Source of the DNA: Proteromonas lacertae
Lineage: Eukaryota > Sar > Bigyra > Opalinata > Proteromonadidae
Length of the DNA: 45,824 nt
Direction: 5' to 3'
Assembly (NCBI GenBank): GCA_002245135.1
Contig: NGBS01000639.1
Location: forward strand, 1-45,824
In this document: in pieces, positions 1-11,028 of the stretch
Position numbering within the stretch: position 1 is the first letter of the stretch
Layout of the letters: every line of letters starts with the position of its first letter
Program-made: the position numbers and the translations under genes
Notes under the pieces: generated by a model
The model's database searches: none
The model's input: only the letters and a program-made list of their open reading frames with translations
What the model was told of the DNA's origin: nothing

Positions 1-1300
1 TCGCCATATCATGCTCAAGTATGTTTAATAAAAGAAAAATTAATTACAAAATATCCAAAGATCGAAGTAAACAGTGTAGATGGTTTTCAAGGTAGAGAAA
101 AAGAGATAATAATCTTAAGTTTAGTTCGAAGTAATGATGTAGGTGAGATAGGATTTTTGAAAGAATTTCGTAGAATAAATGTAGCAATAACTCGAGCCAA
201 ACGTCATATTTGTGTAATAGGTAATAAGAATACAGTTGGTAGAAATAAATTCATCAATAATTTGATTGAATATGTTGATAAGAATGGATTAGTTTATAAT
301 GGGAATGATTTTATACATAGTGATGATTTTGAGATGATAGAAATTGATAATTATAAGAGTAATAATACAAAACCATCAACAATAACAACTAAACCAAAAG
401 ATAATAATTATAATGTTAAAAGAGATAGTAAAAAGAATAGTAATAATAATAATAATAGTGTCAAAAAAGAGATTAAATCAAATGAAAGAGTGGTAAATGA
501 GTAAAATGATGAAAGTAGATAATGAAATAGTTAAAGATAAAGAAATAGAGATAGAAAATACGAAAGAATATAAACAATATTATAACATAATATCTGCATT
601 TATAAAAACTCAAAAAGAATTAGAAAATAGTGGTGAAAGTATTGATATAGATAATACTAATTCGAATGTAATATTTTGTTTTCCAAAATCTCTAAGCAAT
701 TATGAAAGACTGTTAATTCATAAAATAAGTGAAAAATTGAAAATCGAAAGTGTGAGTCAAGGTGAAGGAAAGATCGATATATCAGTATAATCTATCATAA
801 ATCTAAAAAAAAAGAAAGAAAATAAGAATGAAAAACAACAATCTCCTCCACCTACACTCCATCATTAGAAACATCAATTGAACAACCTCCACCTCCATCA
901 TTACCAAATAATAAAAACATAAAAACAAAAACCAATGAAAAGAAGAAGAAGAAAGTAATAAAAGAAAGTGAAGAAGATAATTTTGATGAAATTATTAAAG
1001 ATGCTCAAATTGGAGTTTCAAAATGTGGAGTAAGTGGATGTAAAGCTAAGAATGTAATATTATTAGGAGGTAATTGTCGATATTGTAAATTACGATATTG
1101 TTTTAGTCATATGCAACCTGAAGTTCATGGATGTGGAAGTGGTAAGAAAATGTGCAAGAGAAGAATTTCTAGAGAATAGCAAAAGTAAGCCAAAGAAGTA
1201 TAATGATTATCAACACAATGCAATAAAGAACCAATTTAATAAAAAGTTGAATGATAAATTGAAAGAACGAACAAAGAAGAAGAAAGAAACTAAAAATTAA
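1..1300 (+). CDS. IGHMBP2: IGHMBP2/SMUBP2-type helicase, 3' part, frame broken
   Basis: This is the C-terminal part of a superfamily 1 DNA/RNA helicase of the IGHMBP2 (SMUBP-2) type; its 5' end lies outside the window. The first frame shows helicase motif V (VDGFQGREKEIIILSLVRSN) and motif VI (NVAITRAKRHICVIGN). A second frame (about 497-784) carries an R3H domain with the R-x3-H signature in YERLLIHKI. A third (about 1012-1140) carries an AN1 zinc finger with Cys/His pairs ending in HGCG. A final lysine-rich tail (HNAIKNQFNKKLNDKLKER) ends at 1300. This helicase-R3H-AN1 order is diagnostic of the family. One intron fits at 785-814. Introns do not explain three further frame changes, near 496, 860 and 1160, each of about one base. 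Either the gene is decaying or the assembly has uncorrected indels; the intact protein motifs in every piece favour indels or recent damage. Confidence 0.85.
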
Positions 1301-1349
1301 AAAATGTTTAAAATTATATTCGTTTCATAATTTTTATATTTTAAAATTG

Positions 1350-2038
1350 ATGAGTAATTTGAAAGATAAAGATGTATTGAATTTGATTACAAGTCTATCT
1401 AAAAAATCTTCAATATTATGTGAAAAGATAGAAGGTAGAGAATCTTCAAAAGAGTATTTGTTTAGTTAGTATATTATAGACATAAATCACATGATAATTC
1501 TTATCATCACCATCATCATTCTCATCATAGACATTCGCATTCTCACTCACATTCACATACTCACAAAAATCGTTCTTCTTCCTCTTCAAGTAGAAGTAGA
1601 AGTAGAAGTCGAAATAACAGAGATAGAAATGAATTATATAATCGGTTAGTTCCAAAGAAGAGAGTAGTATCTAACATTTTGAAAGGAGTAAATAGAACAA
1701 ACGAGAGAGTGAGTATAAATCAAGAGAAAGGTTCCAAAGAGAAGTTGCTAAAATTAGAAGAGAGTTTATTAAAAGAGAAGAATAATGAAATAAAACTATC
1801 ATAGTATAATAATATGAAATAATGAATATAGTGATAATAATGGTGAAGTAATAAAGAAGAATATGCATATAAATGTAGTGAAGCAGGTTGTAATGAAGTA
1901 TTTATACTCAGTACAGAGTTAAGTGATCATTTAAAGAAAGTACATAATAAGGAAATACATCCTTGGAGTAGAATAGGTAAAGTGATAATCAATACAGAAG
2001 AAGATGATAGAGATGAAAGAAATGAAGAAGAAGATTAA
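1350..2038 (+). CDS. C2H2 zinc-finger protein with His-rich and Arg/Ser tracts
   Basis: A three-exon gene starts at ATG 1350, with introns at 1454-1479 (26 nt) and 1804-1831 (28 nt), both GTAT...TAG. The N-terminus is followed by a run of His-Ser pairs (HHHHHSHHRHSHSHSHSH), then a short Arg/Ser tract (SSSSSSRSRSRSRN) and a Lys-rich helix. The last exon holds one C2H2 finger, C-x4-C-x12-H-x4-H (KCSEAGCNEVF ... DHLKKVH), and an acidic tail ending at 2038. The three exons total 635 nt, so the frame needs one base of adjustment, near 1855, between the intron and the finger. That is either an indel error or recent damage. SR tracts are common in splicing factors and His-Ser tracts in nuclear-speckle proteins, so an RNA-processing role is possible but only inferred. 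I do not recognise an orthologue. Confidence 0.65.
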
Positions 2039-2112
2039 ATTATGTATTTGTTTGTTAATGTTTGTAAGTATTTTTTATATTCATAATCTCAACAAAGTAA
2101 TATTAGTTAAAT

Positions 2113-3606
2113 TTAGCAATAATGACAGAATGATATTATATTTATGATAATCAACAACAATATGAAGCTTATTATACAAAATGATAATCCATTGTTTGTT
2201 TGTATATCTTTCAAAATCTCTTCATTTTTCATTGGTTTTAATTCTTCTCCTTCATTTTCTTTATCATCATCAACATCAATGTCATAAATACTATTTATGT
2301 ATTTCTTTAATAATTCTTTCGATTGTTTAGAATAATAACAACTATAGTTTAATAATTTGAAAAGAATTTCTTTTCCACAAATATCTTCTATTGTAGATAT
2401 GTGTTTTATATCATCAACAAACAAACATAAACATTTTATTATTCGATCAGTTTCTATACTATTGTATTCATTTATTAATTGAAGAAATATATTTCTTTTC
2501 AATTTTCTAGATACTATAACAATTTAATTATATAGACTTATTAATACTTTTAAAACCAATTCCACTTTCTATTACTATTAATAATCCAATTTCTTTCATT
2601 TTTATATCTTCATTATTCAATAACATTGAAATTGTTTTCTCATTCTTCAACACTCTCAAATCTTCTTCTTCAATTCTTTCTTCTTCATTGTTATAATATT
2701 TCAAAACTGTTTCTTCTATTCTTTCATCATTTATTTCTTTACAATTCAGTCTCTTATGATTTACTTTATTCTTCATTCCTAATAAATATTCATTCATTTC
2801 CATCATTTTCAATTCATTTAATACACTTGGTTCTATTTCTTCCATGTTTAGATTCTCAAAGTGAATTGATTTTAACAAGAGTATTTTGAATTCTTTATTC
2901 AATTCTTTCTTATCTTCTTCTTCTTTTATTTTCTTCTCTTCATTTTTATACCATTTCATTAATCTAGATAATAACCAATTCTCATCTTTAATAATCAGTT
3001 TTTCACTTTCTAATATTGTCTCTAAACTTTCTATCTTTAATTTATACAACAATCTTTCTATTCAATAATAATATCAATATAATTCATACCATTATTCAAA
3101 TATCTATATCCATTTTCTTTTATATGTTTTTCACTTATCTTTATTAATTCTCCAATCTCTTCTTTATTATATAAATCAGTTAATTTCATTATTTTCAATA
3201 TCATCTCATCATTCAAATGATTCTTTATGTATTTTATACAATACATCAGTATTTCATTGTCATTGTAATAAATACTCATTAATAAGATGTTTATCACATT
3301 TTCATTATGTATTTCTATACAACCACCACTGTAATACTTCTCCATCTCTATAAATCCTTCTACACTACTTCCTTCACACAAAATTAACTCACCTTCAAAT
3401 TTTTCATCTTCTAATAACTTTCTAAATGTTTCATTTCCATTAATCAATATGAACTTCATACTATACACTGTTTCTTTGCTAATTACAACTTTCAAATCAC
3501 TCAAGCCTTTTGAAATCATCTCTTGACATAATCTAAATACCGAGTAGTAATAAATTTTATATAAATTATACCCAATATCACAAATAGAACTCTTTATTAC
3601 CTTCAT
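2113..3606 (-). CDS. BTB-BACK protein with hydrophobic C-terminal tail
   Basis: This is a four-exon gene of 462 codons. The ATG is at 3606; introns are 3533-3571, 3058-3089 and 2514-2547. The exon sum (1389 nt) closes exactly in frame. After a short first exon (MKVIKSSICDIG) comes a BTB/POZ fold (SKGLSDLKVVISKE, LINGNETFRKLL, EMEKYYSGG), then a BACK-like helical region (NENWLLSRLMKWYK-type segment) and the family's conserved CLCLFVDD...EDICGKEILF block. Relatives at 6512 and 34574 continue from there into Ig-like and SPRY domains. This one instead ends in about 20 hydrophobic residues (FCIISFILLLIIINIISF), which could anchor it in a membrane by its tail. BTB proteins often homodimerise and recruit CUL3 ubiquitin ligase; that role is inferred from the family only. 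It stands alone, convergent with the zinc-finger gene. Confidence 0.8.
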
Positions 3607-3622
3607 CTGCAAATTGAAAATT

Positions 3623-3657
3623 GAATGTCAATTTATGTCAATTACATAAAATTTACT
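3623..3657 (-). promoter_or_regulatory. Possible upstream element of BTB gene 1
   Basis: Just upstream of the ATG, the top-strand text AATGTCAATTTATGTCAATT, then ACAT and ATTTAC, resembles the text at 10593-10628 upstream of the second BTB gene (AATGTCAATATGACCAAATT, then ACACAT and ATTTAC). The two genes are otherwise diverged, so a shared element is plausible. No function can be assigned from sequence. Confidence 0.3.
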
Positions 3658-3659
3658 TA

Positions 3660-4226
3660 GTTGTTTTTATTTGTAATGATTATCTTATTTTATATATCTT
3701 GATTTATGTAATACATATGAAGGTGATATTTTAAGGGGGTTTCATACTCATCATATCGAGAGGTCATGCAAAATTAGAAATTATTAGAATTTCAAAAATA
3801 TATGCGTTACATATTTACAAACAATAATTCAAGCCTAATTTATTCATTTCATTTATTTTGTTTGTTATGAATTGAATAAAGCAATTCACGATGATAATAC
3901 ATTGTTATAGTTAGACAATAAAGCAATAGATCATTCTAACAATCTAAATATGCTGTTTATATATTGAATGGAATTTATAAATTTAAACAAGCAATTATTT
4001 AAGAATGACTACTAAAAATCTCTTCAATTCTGCAATCCTTACTAAAAAAGAGAAAAATCAAAATAGAATATCAAGTCAAGTAGTTTGATTCCTCAAAAAA
4101 TTTTGAGCTTAGATTATTATTTTTTAGAGATATATATCAGTATTTGAAGTGTTAGTTGAGCCGAAAATCTAAATGCTTGTATTAATTATAAATGTATGCC
4201 AATTACTTTTAGGTATTTAGGTTATA
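3660..4226. other. AT-rich intergenic DNA, no gene seen
   Basis: No frame with recognisable protein motifs was found. Splice-like text (TTTTAG at about 4206-4211, TTTCAG at about 4243-4248) near the right edge may belong to missing 5' exons of the following pseudokinase gene. Confidence 0.5.
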
Positions 4227-5477
4227 GTGTCAATAATATCTCTTTCAGTAATTTGTAGTTCATATGCAAAAATAATATTAAGAAAATTTTGTGATCTATC
4301 TAAACTAGAAACATTGACTCACGAAAATATAATAAATGTTGATGTTAATAAGTGTGATGATAAATTAACTTTATCTGAAAAACTGAAGAAAGGAGAAATA
4401 TTTTCAATTGCTGTATATATTTATTATAATGTAATGTTTGTATAGGATATAGTTATTTTAGCAAAAGGGTTAGTAGCTGGATTAAGATATCTTCATAACA
4501 AAGGAATAATTCATGGATGTTTAAATCCTGAAAACATAATAGTATATGATGAAAAGACATTAAAAATAAAGATTTCCAAAGAAATAATATGTAATAAAAA
4601 TGAAAAGAATTATTTAGCTCCAGAGTTAGATAGTTATGGAAGAAGCTATGAAGGTGATATTTATGCTTTAGGATGTATATTATACAAAATATATACTAAA
4701 GAAGAATCATTTGATAATGTAAAAGAAATAGAAAAAAGAAAGAAAATAAATAATTATTATAAAGAAATATTTGAAATAGATAATTTAGATAGAAATAAAG
4801 GTATAGAACATTTAATTTGTACAATGTTGGATGATAATTTTAAGAGAAGATATGATATGGATATTATAGTAGATATTATTACAACCACTGAAATATATAT
4901 AAAAAAGTCATGTTTTCGAGTTCGAAACGCATTCAATTCTAAAACAGCTTCAATATATCATGTAGGTGGGGTTGATCCACATTGGATATTTATTACTTAT
5001 GTTGACGTCCCTGCTCATCCTGAAGTTAAATCATTATGTTATGGATATGAAGATAAAGATAATAAGTTAGTGTCAGTGAATATAAAGCCAAAAATTTTGA
5101 ATTGTAGATATATGATAAGGGTAAAAGATGTTAATGTAGAAAGTAAATATATTCAAGATTATGGAGAAGGAGATTGGTGGTGGGATAAGAAAGAAGGATA
5201 TAGATATGTTTCTGTTTATCAAAGAGATGGATATACATCAAGTTTTGTATTTAGAATATGTGTTCCAATTAGAAATGAATATAAAAATATAATTAAGATT
5301 CTGTATTACTCTCGCAAGAGTGAAGAAAGCCAATTGTTATCTATAAATTTAGATCCAGATTTATACTCTAAATATAAAAATTTTAAAGATCAAAATTTAG
5401 ATACTCTAAAGAATGTTGATGAAAATTATTATAATACAATCAGTGAATATGGTTGGTGGTTAAAATTTAAACAATAA
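4227..5477 (+). CDS. Pseudokinase with a novel Trp-rich C-terminal domain, 5' end unclear
   Basis: Two exons are clear, about 4227-4412 and 4446-5477, joined across a 33-nt intron (4413-4445). They encode part of a protein-kinase fold: an N-lobe helix (LRKFCDLSKLETLTHENIIN), the helix before the catalytic loop (GLVAGLRYLHNKGIIH), and the C-lobe segment NYLAPELDSYGRSYEGDIYA followed by LGCILYKIY. The usual catalytic HRD is HGC here (HGCLNPENII), so the proton-accepting Asp is absent, and no DFG is visible before the APE-like motif. It is therefore probably a pseudokinase. From about codon 190 a separate 185-residue domain follows, rich in aromatics (GEGDWWWDKKEGYRYVSVY, SEYGWWLKFKQ), which I do not recognise. 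The glycine loop and start codon are not visible. The 5' exon may lie upstream of 4227 or be lost. Confidence 0.65.
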
Positions 5478-5662
5478 TGGTTAAACAGTTTCATTTAAAT
5501 AATCTGTTATTTCTGTTTATGTTTTATCACCAAACAAAAATAAAAATAAATACAAAAACTATTTCTTTTAATCCTTCATTGATTATCTGTATAGCAATGA
5601 TTTTAACCTGTAAAAAAGAAATGGAGGTGATTTCTTTATTGGCAAGAGAGTATCAATTGCAG

Positions 5663-6078
5663 TTCACTATCACAGTTATCATTTAATGTTTTTATTAATG
5701 TTTTCTCACATAAATCATACATTAAAATTGATCCTTTCATTGCTTGAAAATACATTGATATACCACACCATTCAAGATACTTTATATCATTTGTAAGTTT
5801 ATTCAACAATATGCAATGACTTTGGAGTTTTCGATAATCTTTCATAAATAAAAACACATCACAAAATTGTATTTGAATATTTACTAGACTATCACTATTC
5901 ACAATAGAATTCAATGCTTCTAGTTCTAGCTCATAATGGTTTTTGTTACGCAGTATTGGCTTTATAATGCTGTGTATACTAGAATATACAATTAGTTGTT
6001 GCACTAACTTTAATACATCTTCTCTTTCACCATTACGAAATAATGCATAAGTTTTCAACGCCTAGATTTAAATATACT
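5663..6078 (-). pseudogene. Duplicated internal fragment of NAA25
   Basis: This block is nearly identical to 24893-25356 in the intact NAA25 gene and carries the same reading (NSIVNSDSLVNIQIQFCDVF, RKLQSHCILLNKLTNDIKY). It holds the second exon, part of the third, and the tail of the first intron at its right end (text ending AAATCTAG). A genomic duplication therefore made it, not reverse transcription. The intron between exons 2 and 3 has shrunk to a few bases and no longer breaks the frame. The left end joins unrelated AT-rich DNA, and the right end joins the shared upstream cassette at 6097. No start or full domain remains, so it is non-functional as NAA25. Confidence 0.85.
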
Positions 6079-6096
6079 ACAACAGCTCTTTCATAC

Positions 6097-6511
6097 TAAT
6101 TTCCTCATATTTATATAAAATTCATGCATTTAATTTATTTATATCACAATCACTGTTATTTATCTTTCATTCATCTTTTAAATCAAGAAAATTCTTTTCT
6201 ATTTTGACAATGTCATTTACATGTATCATTTACATTTTCATTCTTTTCAAACTCATTTCATCATTATTTCTAATTCAAATACATTTTTAATATAATCACA
6301 TTTATATCTACATATTAATAGGTAATATAAGAAAATTGATGATTGTTTAGCAAATGTTGCAATTTGTGTATAAATGTAATTATAAAAATGCTGAATCTTA
6401 GTGAAAAAACTATAATTGAATAATAAATCACAGTATTAGATGATAGAAATGAAATACAAAATAATACATACAAATACATAGTAATACTGTATTTTAATTT
6501 GATTAAAAGAA
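6097..6511 (+). promoter_or_regulatory. Shared upstream cassette, copy A
   Basis: About 415 bp before the chimeric gene match the upstream regions of the two pseudokinase-LRR genes (16632-17048 and 25874-26288) in order and spacing. Landmarks are TAATTTCCT...ATATTTATATAAAA, TCATTCATCTTTTAAATCAA, GTCATTTACATGTATCATTT, AGGTAATATAAGAAAA and ATAGAAATGAAATACAAAAT. Copy A is the most diverged of the three. Conservation of spacing over non-coding DNA suggests a promoter and 5' leader carried along with the first exon. Confidence 0.7.
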
Positions 6512-8025
6512 ATGAATGAAATGAAAGAGGATATAAAGCAGAAACAACCGAATTTGGATGTATTTAATATATTGTATATGTAATGAAAATAGATAACAAA
6601 AGAAGTGACATTGATCAAATGTAAGAGCATTTATGAAAGGGAATTGAATGAAATGAAAATAGAATTAAAGAAAAATGAATGTAACAATCATATAGAATTA
6701 TATTTAATAAAAGATGAGAGAATTCAAAATGTAATAATCAACAAATACAATGAAGATAATAAAGAAGAAGACTTTAATGAAGAAGAAAGAGGAATATTGG
6801 ATAAAATGGAAGAAGAAGAATTGAATGATGAAATAATGTGTATACTAGAAATGAATAATATAAAAATGATGGAAATAGTATTGATGATAATTAAATATAA
6901 AAATATGAAAATTGAAAGTATAAATACTAAAAATATAATTAAATAGAATATATCTCAAATATCGAAAAGAGAAGTATATTGGAAAGATTATGTATGGAAT
7001 ATAATGAGAATAAAAGAAATCGAACAATGAGATGTTTATGTTTATTTGTTGATGATAAAGAGAATATTTCAATAATAGAAGAAATATGTGGAAAAGAAAT
7101 TCTTTTTAGAATATTGAATGAAGAATCTTACTTAGACTCTGATGGCAAAGACAGTTTAATTGATTATATCCAAAACAAGAGATTGAATTTCGAAGAAGAA
7201 GAAGAAATGATTGTAATAATGAAAGATAAAGAATTATTGGAAGAATTAAAAACAAAAGAAATCACATCATTTTCATATCCTCAATCAGAATATTTATTTA
7301 TATCAGATGAAGAAATGTCAATAATTCCTTCATTTGATGGAAATCGATGTGACTTTTCAATCAATCCTTCCTTACCTGATGGTTTAATGATAGATAAAGA
7401 AAATGGAATAATTCATGGAAAAATGAATAAAGAAATCGAAAAGAGAGAATATGAAATAAGTTGTAAGAATATTGTAAATGAAAAGAAATTCAAAATATCA
7501 TTAGAATTTGTTGATATAACATTCACAGAATTAAACAAAAGTGATGGAATATCAATATCAAATAATGGACAAATAATAAGTAATACAAATGGTTTTTATA
7601 ATCATTGTTATTTGAATTTGAAAATGGAAAATGGAGTTTATCATGTCAAATATAAATTTAATCAAAATGGAAGTTATTATGATATCATGATGTTAGGATT
7701 ATCAACTAATAATACATATTCTGGTTATGATATTGATGAACAATCAACAACATGTAATTATTTGGAATCTGGTGGTAAAAGTCAAGATATTACTGATTAT
7801 TGTCATATTGGAAGAGTTGTAAATAAAAATCCAAATTTCAGTAATCATGGAAATGGTTCAATTTATGAAGTGATTGTTGATATGAATAAAAGAGAATTTT
7901 GGATAAGTCATAATGATTCATCTCCTGTTTTACTTGTTAAAGATTTACCTTCTCCGTTATATTCATTTGCTGAATTAGCATGGGAAGAGGCATCAATAGA
8001 ATTATTGTCAGTTTCTCATGAATAA
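6512..8025 (+). CDS. Chimeric gene: pseudokinase-LRR leader fused to BTB-family He_PIG-SPRY half
   Basis: This gene has three exons (6512-6559, 6593-6917, 6947-8025) and 483 codons, and closes exactly in frame. Exon 1 (MNEMKEDIKQKQPNLD) and the start of exon 2 (VTLIKCKSIYERELNEMK) match the pseudokinase-LRR genes at 17049 and 26289. From IELKKNECNNHIELYLIKDE on, it matches the BTB gene at 34574. The switch lies at 6650-6660, where both parents share GAAATGA followed by AAT. It keeps the CLCLFVDD block, a putative Ig (He_PIG-like) domain at about 255-300 (LPDGLMIDKENGIIHGK), and a SPRY-like domain at about 320-480 (IYEVIVDMNKREFWISHNDS, LPSPLY, SIELLS). The BTB and BACK domains are missing. 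The upstream cassette and intact splice sites suggest it can be expressed. Its binding partner is unknown; SPRY domains usually bind peptides or proteins. Confidence 0.8.
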
Positions 8026-8889
8026 AGTTAGATATTATGAAGACTAGTAATATTTACATTCTTTATTATGTATTGCTGTTTTATTTACTGAAAAATGTAT
8101 AAAAATAGCTCGAATTACGTTATTCAAGGCTTGATTCTCATTTTATAAAAATCAAAATAAAAAGTGATGTAATTATTTATTTTGTATAATTGACCTATGT
8201 TAGTGATCATGAGTGGTGTTGCTAAGAGTATAGTGATATGACAGTGTTATTAAGTGTTGATATAGTTTATGCTCTACATTAAGTGTTTGTAGTAGATCCA
8301 ACTACTTGTACAATCGTATATAAATTAGTTCAAACAAGTCAACAAGTTATTTTTCATAATGATAAATTTTTATTAGTAGAAGATTTAGCTTCAACTCTCT
8401 GTACTATTTTCTGCAAAACTTTATCGTTCTTATGTAATGCCGAGATATAAAAATGAATCAATTTAATTAATTTCAGTTTATCATGAAAATTAAAAAACAT
8501 ATTATCTTTATATACTATTTTTCTTATTATAGCTCAATTTCAAATAGAAACTGAATGAAACAACATTTTAGTTTTAGGTGTATAAAAATTATAGATGAGA
8601 AATTAAAATTGTTATATTTCACAGAGATTATAAAAAAAAACTAAAAAGTATTTCAATAAAGAATGGTGTTTTGTATTAGTATAGTTTGTTTATATAATTG
8701 ATAAAATATGGCTAATTAGTAAGAAATACATCCTATATAACATAAATGTTTAAGTATATTGTGGCTGTAGAAATGTATTTTCCAGCAAGAGGAACAAATA
8801 TTATCAATGACTGTAATTCTTTGAGATAATGTATATCAATATCTTCTTTCATTTACCATACAAAATAAATGATTATGATAGTATAGAAG
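8026..8889. other. Intergenic DNA with a possible gene fragment
   Basis: Most of this stretch has no open frame. A short plus-strand reading at about 8285-8458 (DPTTCTIVYKLVQTSQQVIF, LLVEDLASTLCTIFCK) has protein-like composition. It could join ATG codons near 8196 or 8208 across a roughly 60-nt intron, but its family is not recognised and it ends after about 55 residues. It is probably a decayed exon. Confidence 0.3.
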
Positions 8890-10550
8890 TTAATTTAACA
8901 CACAATTACCCAAATGTGATTTAATTTTAATGATGTTTATCTGAGGTTCATCACTTTTTCTTTTGATAATAAGGTGAAAATCTTCTGATTTTTTACCATG
9001 AATATTTTGGACAGTTATTTTGTAGTTTTTATTACAACATTCATTGGCTATTCCGCTTATTATTCCAGTGTTTTGATCAAGCAACAATCCAGATGGAAGT
9101 TCTAATAAGCAATATATAGAAAAGTTATTATACCAGGTTCAATTGTAACATTCTCAACATCAACAATGTTATCAATTACTGGTTTTAATTCAACATTATC
9201 TCCAACAAAATAATCACATTCATATTCTTTTTTATAAGAATAATAATAACCATATGATGATGACATTTTTTTACTTATATTTTCATTTTCAGAGTATGAA
9301 ATAGATTTCAATTCATGATCTATGATGAATAAATATATATATATATATATAATATTCATACATTTTATCTCTTTCTTTTTATCTTCATCTTGAATTATTG
9401 AATCTTTTTTCTTCAATAACAACTTTCTTTTTTCTTCACTGTCAGTATTTTTATAAATATAAAGTAGTTCACCAATGTAGTTTAAATAATCACTTCCATA
9501 TATTTTCCTATATAAAGCATCATGCAGTTGTAACATCAACACAATTATTCTTATATTACCTTCATTCAATAATGTCTCAATGTCAGATGAAATTTCTTCC
9601 TTTCCTAAAGTAATCAAATGAGATTCTATTAATAATAATAATAAATAATAATAATATCAATACTTTTAAAGTCAATTATCTGAACATCTTCTTCAGGGTA
9701 ATAATGTATTAAAAAATCAAAAAAATATTCATTCTCTATTTCAGGTATTGTATAGTATCGAATAACATATTTCTCATTCTCATTTTCATTAGGAGAAATA
9801 TCTAAATCTGATAATACTTTTTTATCTTCTTCATTTAACTCACTCAATTCTTTCAAATTAAAACTACATTTTTCTATTAATCTTTTCATCATTTCTTTCT
9901 CATTTAAATTATGAATACTACATCTATAATAATCACTCAATATTCTCAATAATTCAAGTTCATTTCCGTTAAATTTAATTCCAAATGAAAATAAATATGC
10001 AATATTATCAATAGATAAGTGATTTAATAACTCATTCTTCATTAATTTGTAATTTTCATTTTTTAAGAAATATTCTAACTCATCTTTCAATTCCTTCAAA
10101 TTTTCACTTCTTAATATCTCTTTCTTTCTCAATAAATCAACAATAATATTCCCATTTAAATGATTTATTACATAATCACTTATTCTCTTCATTATGCTAC
10201 TTTCGTTGTAACATACACAGATAGCTAAGAGATCTACACAATTTTTCTCAGTTATCTCAATTTCTATACCTTGATAATATTTTTCTAACAGGAAAAAACT
10301 TTCTTTACTACACTCATCACATAATTTCAATGGTTCTTCAAAGAGAGGATCATCTAACACTTTTCTGAAGGTTTCGTTATTTATGTATAAAATAGATTTG
10401 AATGTTCGTATTTCTTCATTTTCTACTAACACTCTCAAATCACCAAAGCCATATTTTACAGCTTCTCGAATAAATCTAAACCATATTATAATTACAGCCG
10501 ATATGTATAATATACCCTTCACTTCTATATACCTCACTTCTTATTATCAT
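8890..10550 (-). CDS. BTB protein ending in a putative Ig (He_PIG-like) domain
   Basis: A five-exon gene of 502 codons starts at ATG 10550. Introns are 10476-10515, 9626-9663, 9320-9361 and 9102-9133, and the exon sum (1509 nt) closes in frame. The short first exon reads MIIRSEVYRSEG and is spliced to FIREAVKYGFGDLRVLVENE, the start of the BTB/POZ fold. The first exon of the gene at 34574 has the same design (MIIKVNKSIREEG). BTB core motifs are LYINNETFRKVLDDPLFEE and LLEKYYQG. A long helical region follows, probably BACK-like. The last exon completes a He_PIG-like segment (LPSGLLLDQNTGIISG). Unlike its relatives it stops there, without a SPRY-like domain. The protein is much diverged from the other members but keeps their intron before the BTB core. 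A role as an adaptor is inferred from BTB proteins in general. Confidence 0.78.
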
Positions 10551-11028
10551 TGAAAACAGGCAAGAAAAGAAATAACAAATGAAAATGTAATTAAATGTCA
10601 ATATGACCAAATTACACATGATATTTACATCTTTATAGTTTGTTATACTCTTTTAAATTGTATGGTGAAGAATAGATAAAATGGAAACTATTTATTATAC
10701 GATATCAATTTGATGAAAACATTATTTATATGTGATTTTGAAAATGATCTTTTTTCTATCTTTATCTAACCATTCTGTTATTACTACATCCAGATTTGCT
10801 TTACTTCATCACCACTAATAAATAATGTTTAAACATAATTTCATTTTCAGTAACTTAATTGAGAGTGGTAATGTTTTAAATATTAGCGACTTAATATATA
10901 TGTTAATAAATATGTTGAATTTTAAATTTTAAAATATAATATTTCTTTCTATTCTTTATTAAAATACTATTTATCAATATAAAAACACTCAAACAATTAA
11001 ATAATATATAATCAATTTTAATTAATTC
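10551..11028. other. Intergenic region, BTB promoter side and FAAL 3' flank
   Basis: No gene is seen. The element at 10593-10628 resembles the one upstream of the first BTB gene. The rest is plain AT-rich DNA. Confidence 0.5.

Noticed and set aside
1454-1479. A 15-nt intron ending at 1479
   Set aside because: The shorter choice starts within TTTAGTTAG and does not restore the His-rich frame; the 26-nt GTAT...TAG intron does.
1446-1868. Two minus-strand open frames
   Set aside because: They lie opposite the His-rich and SR exon of the zinc-finger gene, and their low-complexity composition follows from that.
5663-6078. A processed retrocopy of NAA25
   Set aside because: The copy retains the end of the first intron and a remnant of the second, so a DNA-level duplication fits better.
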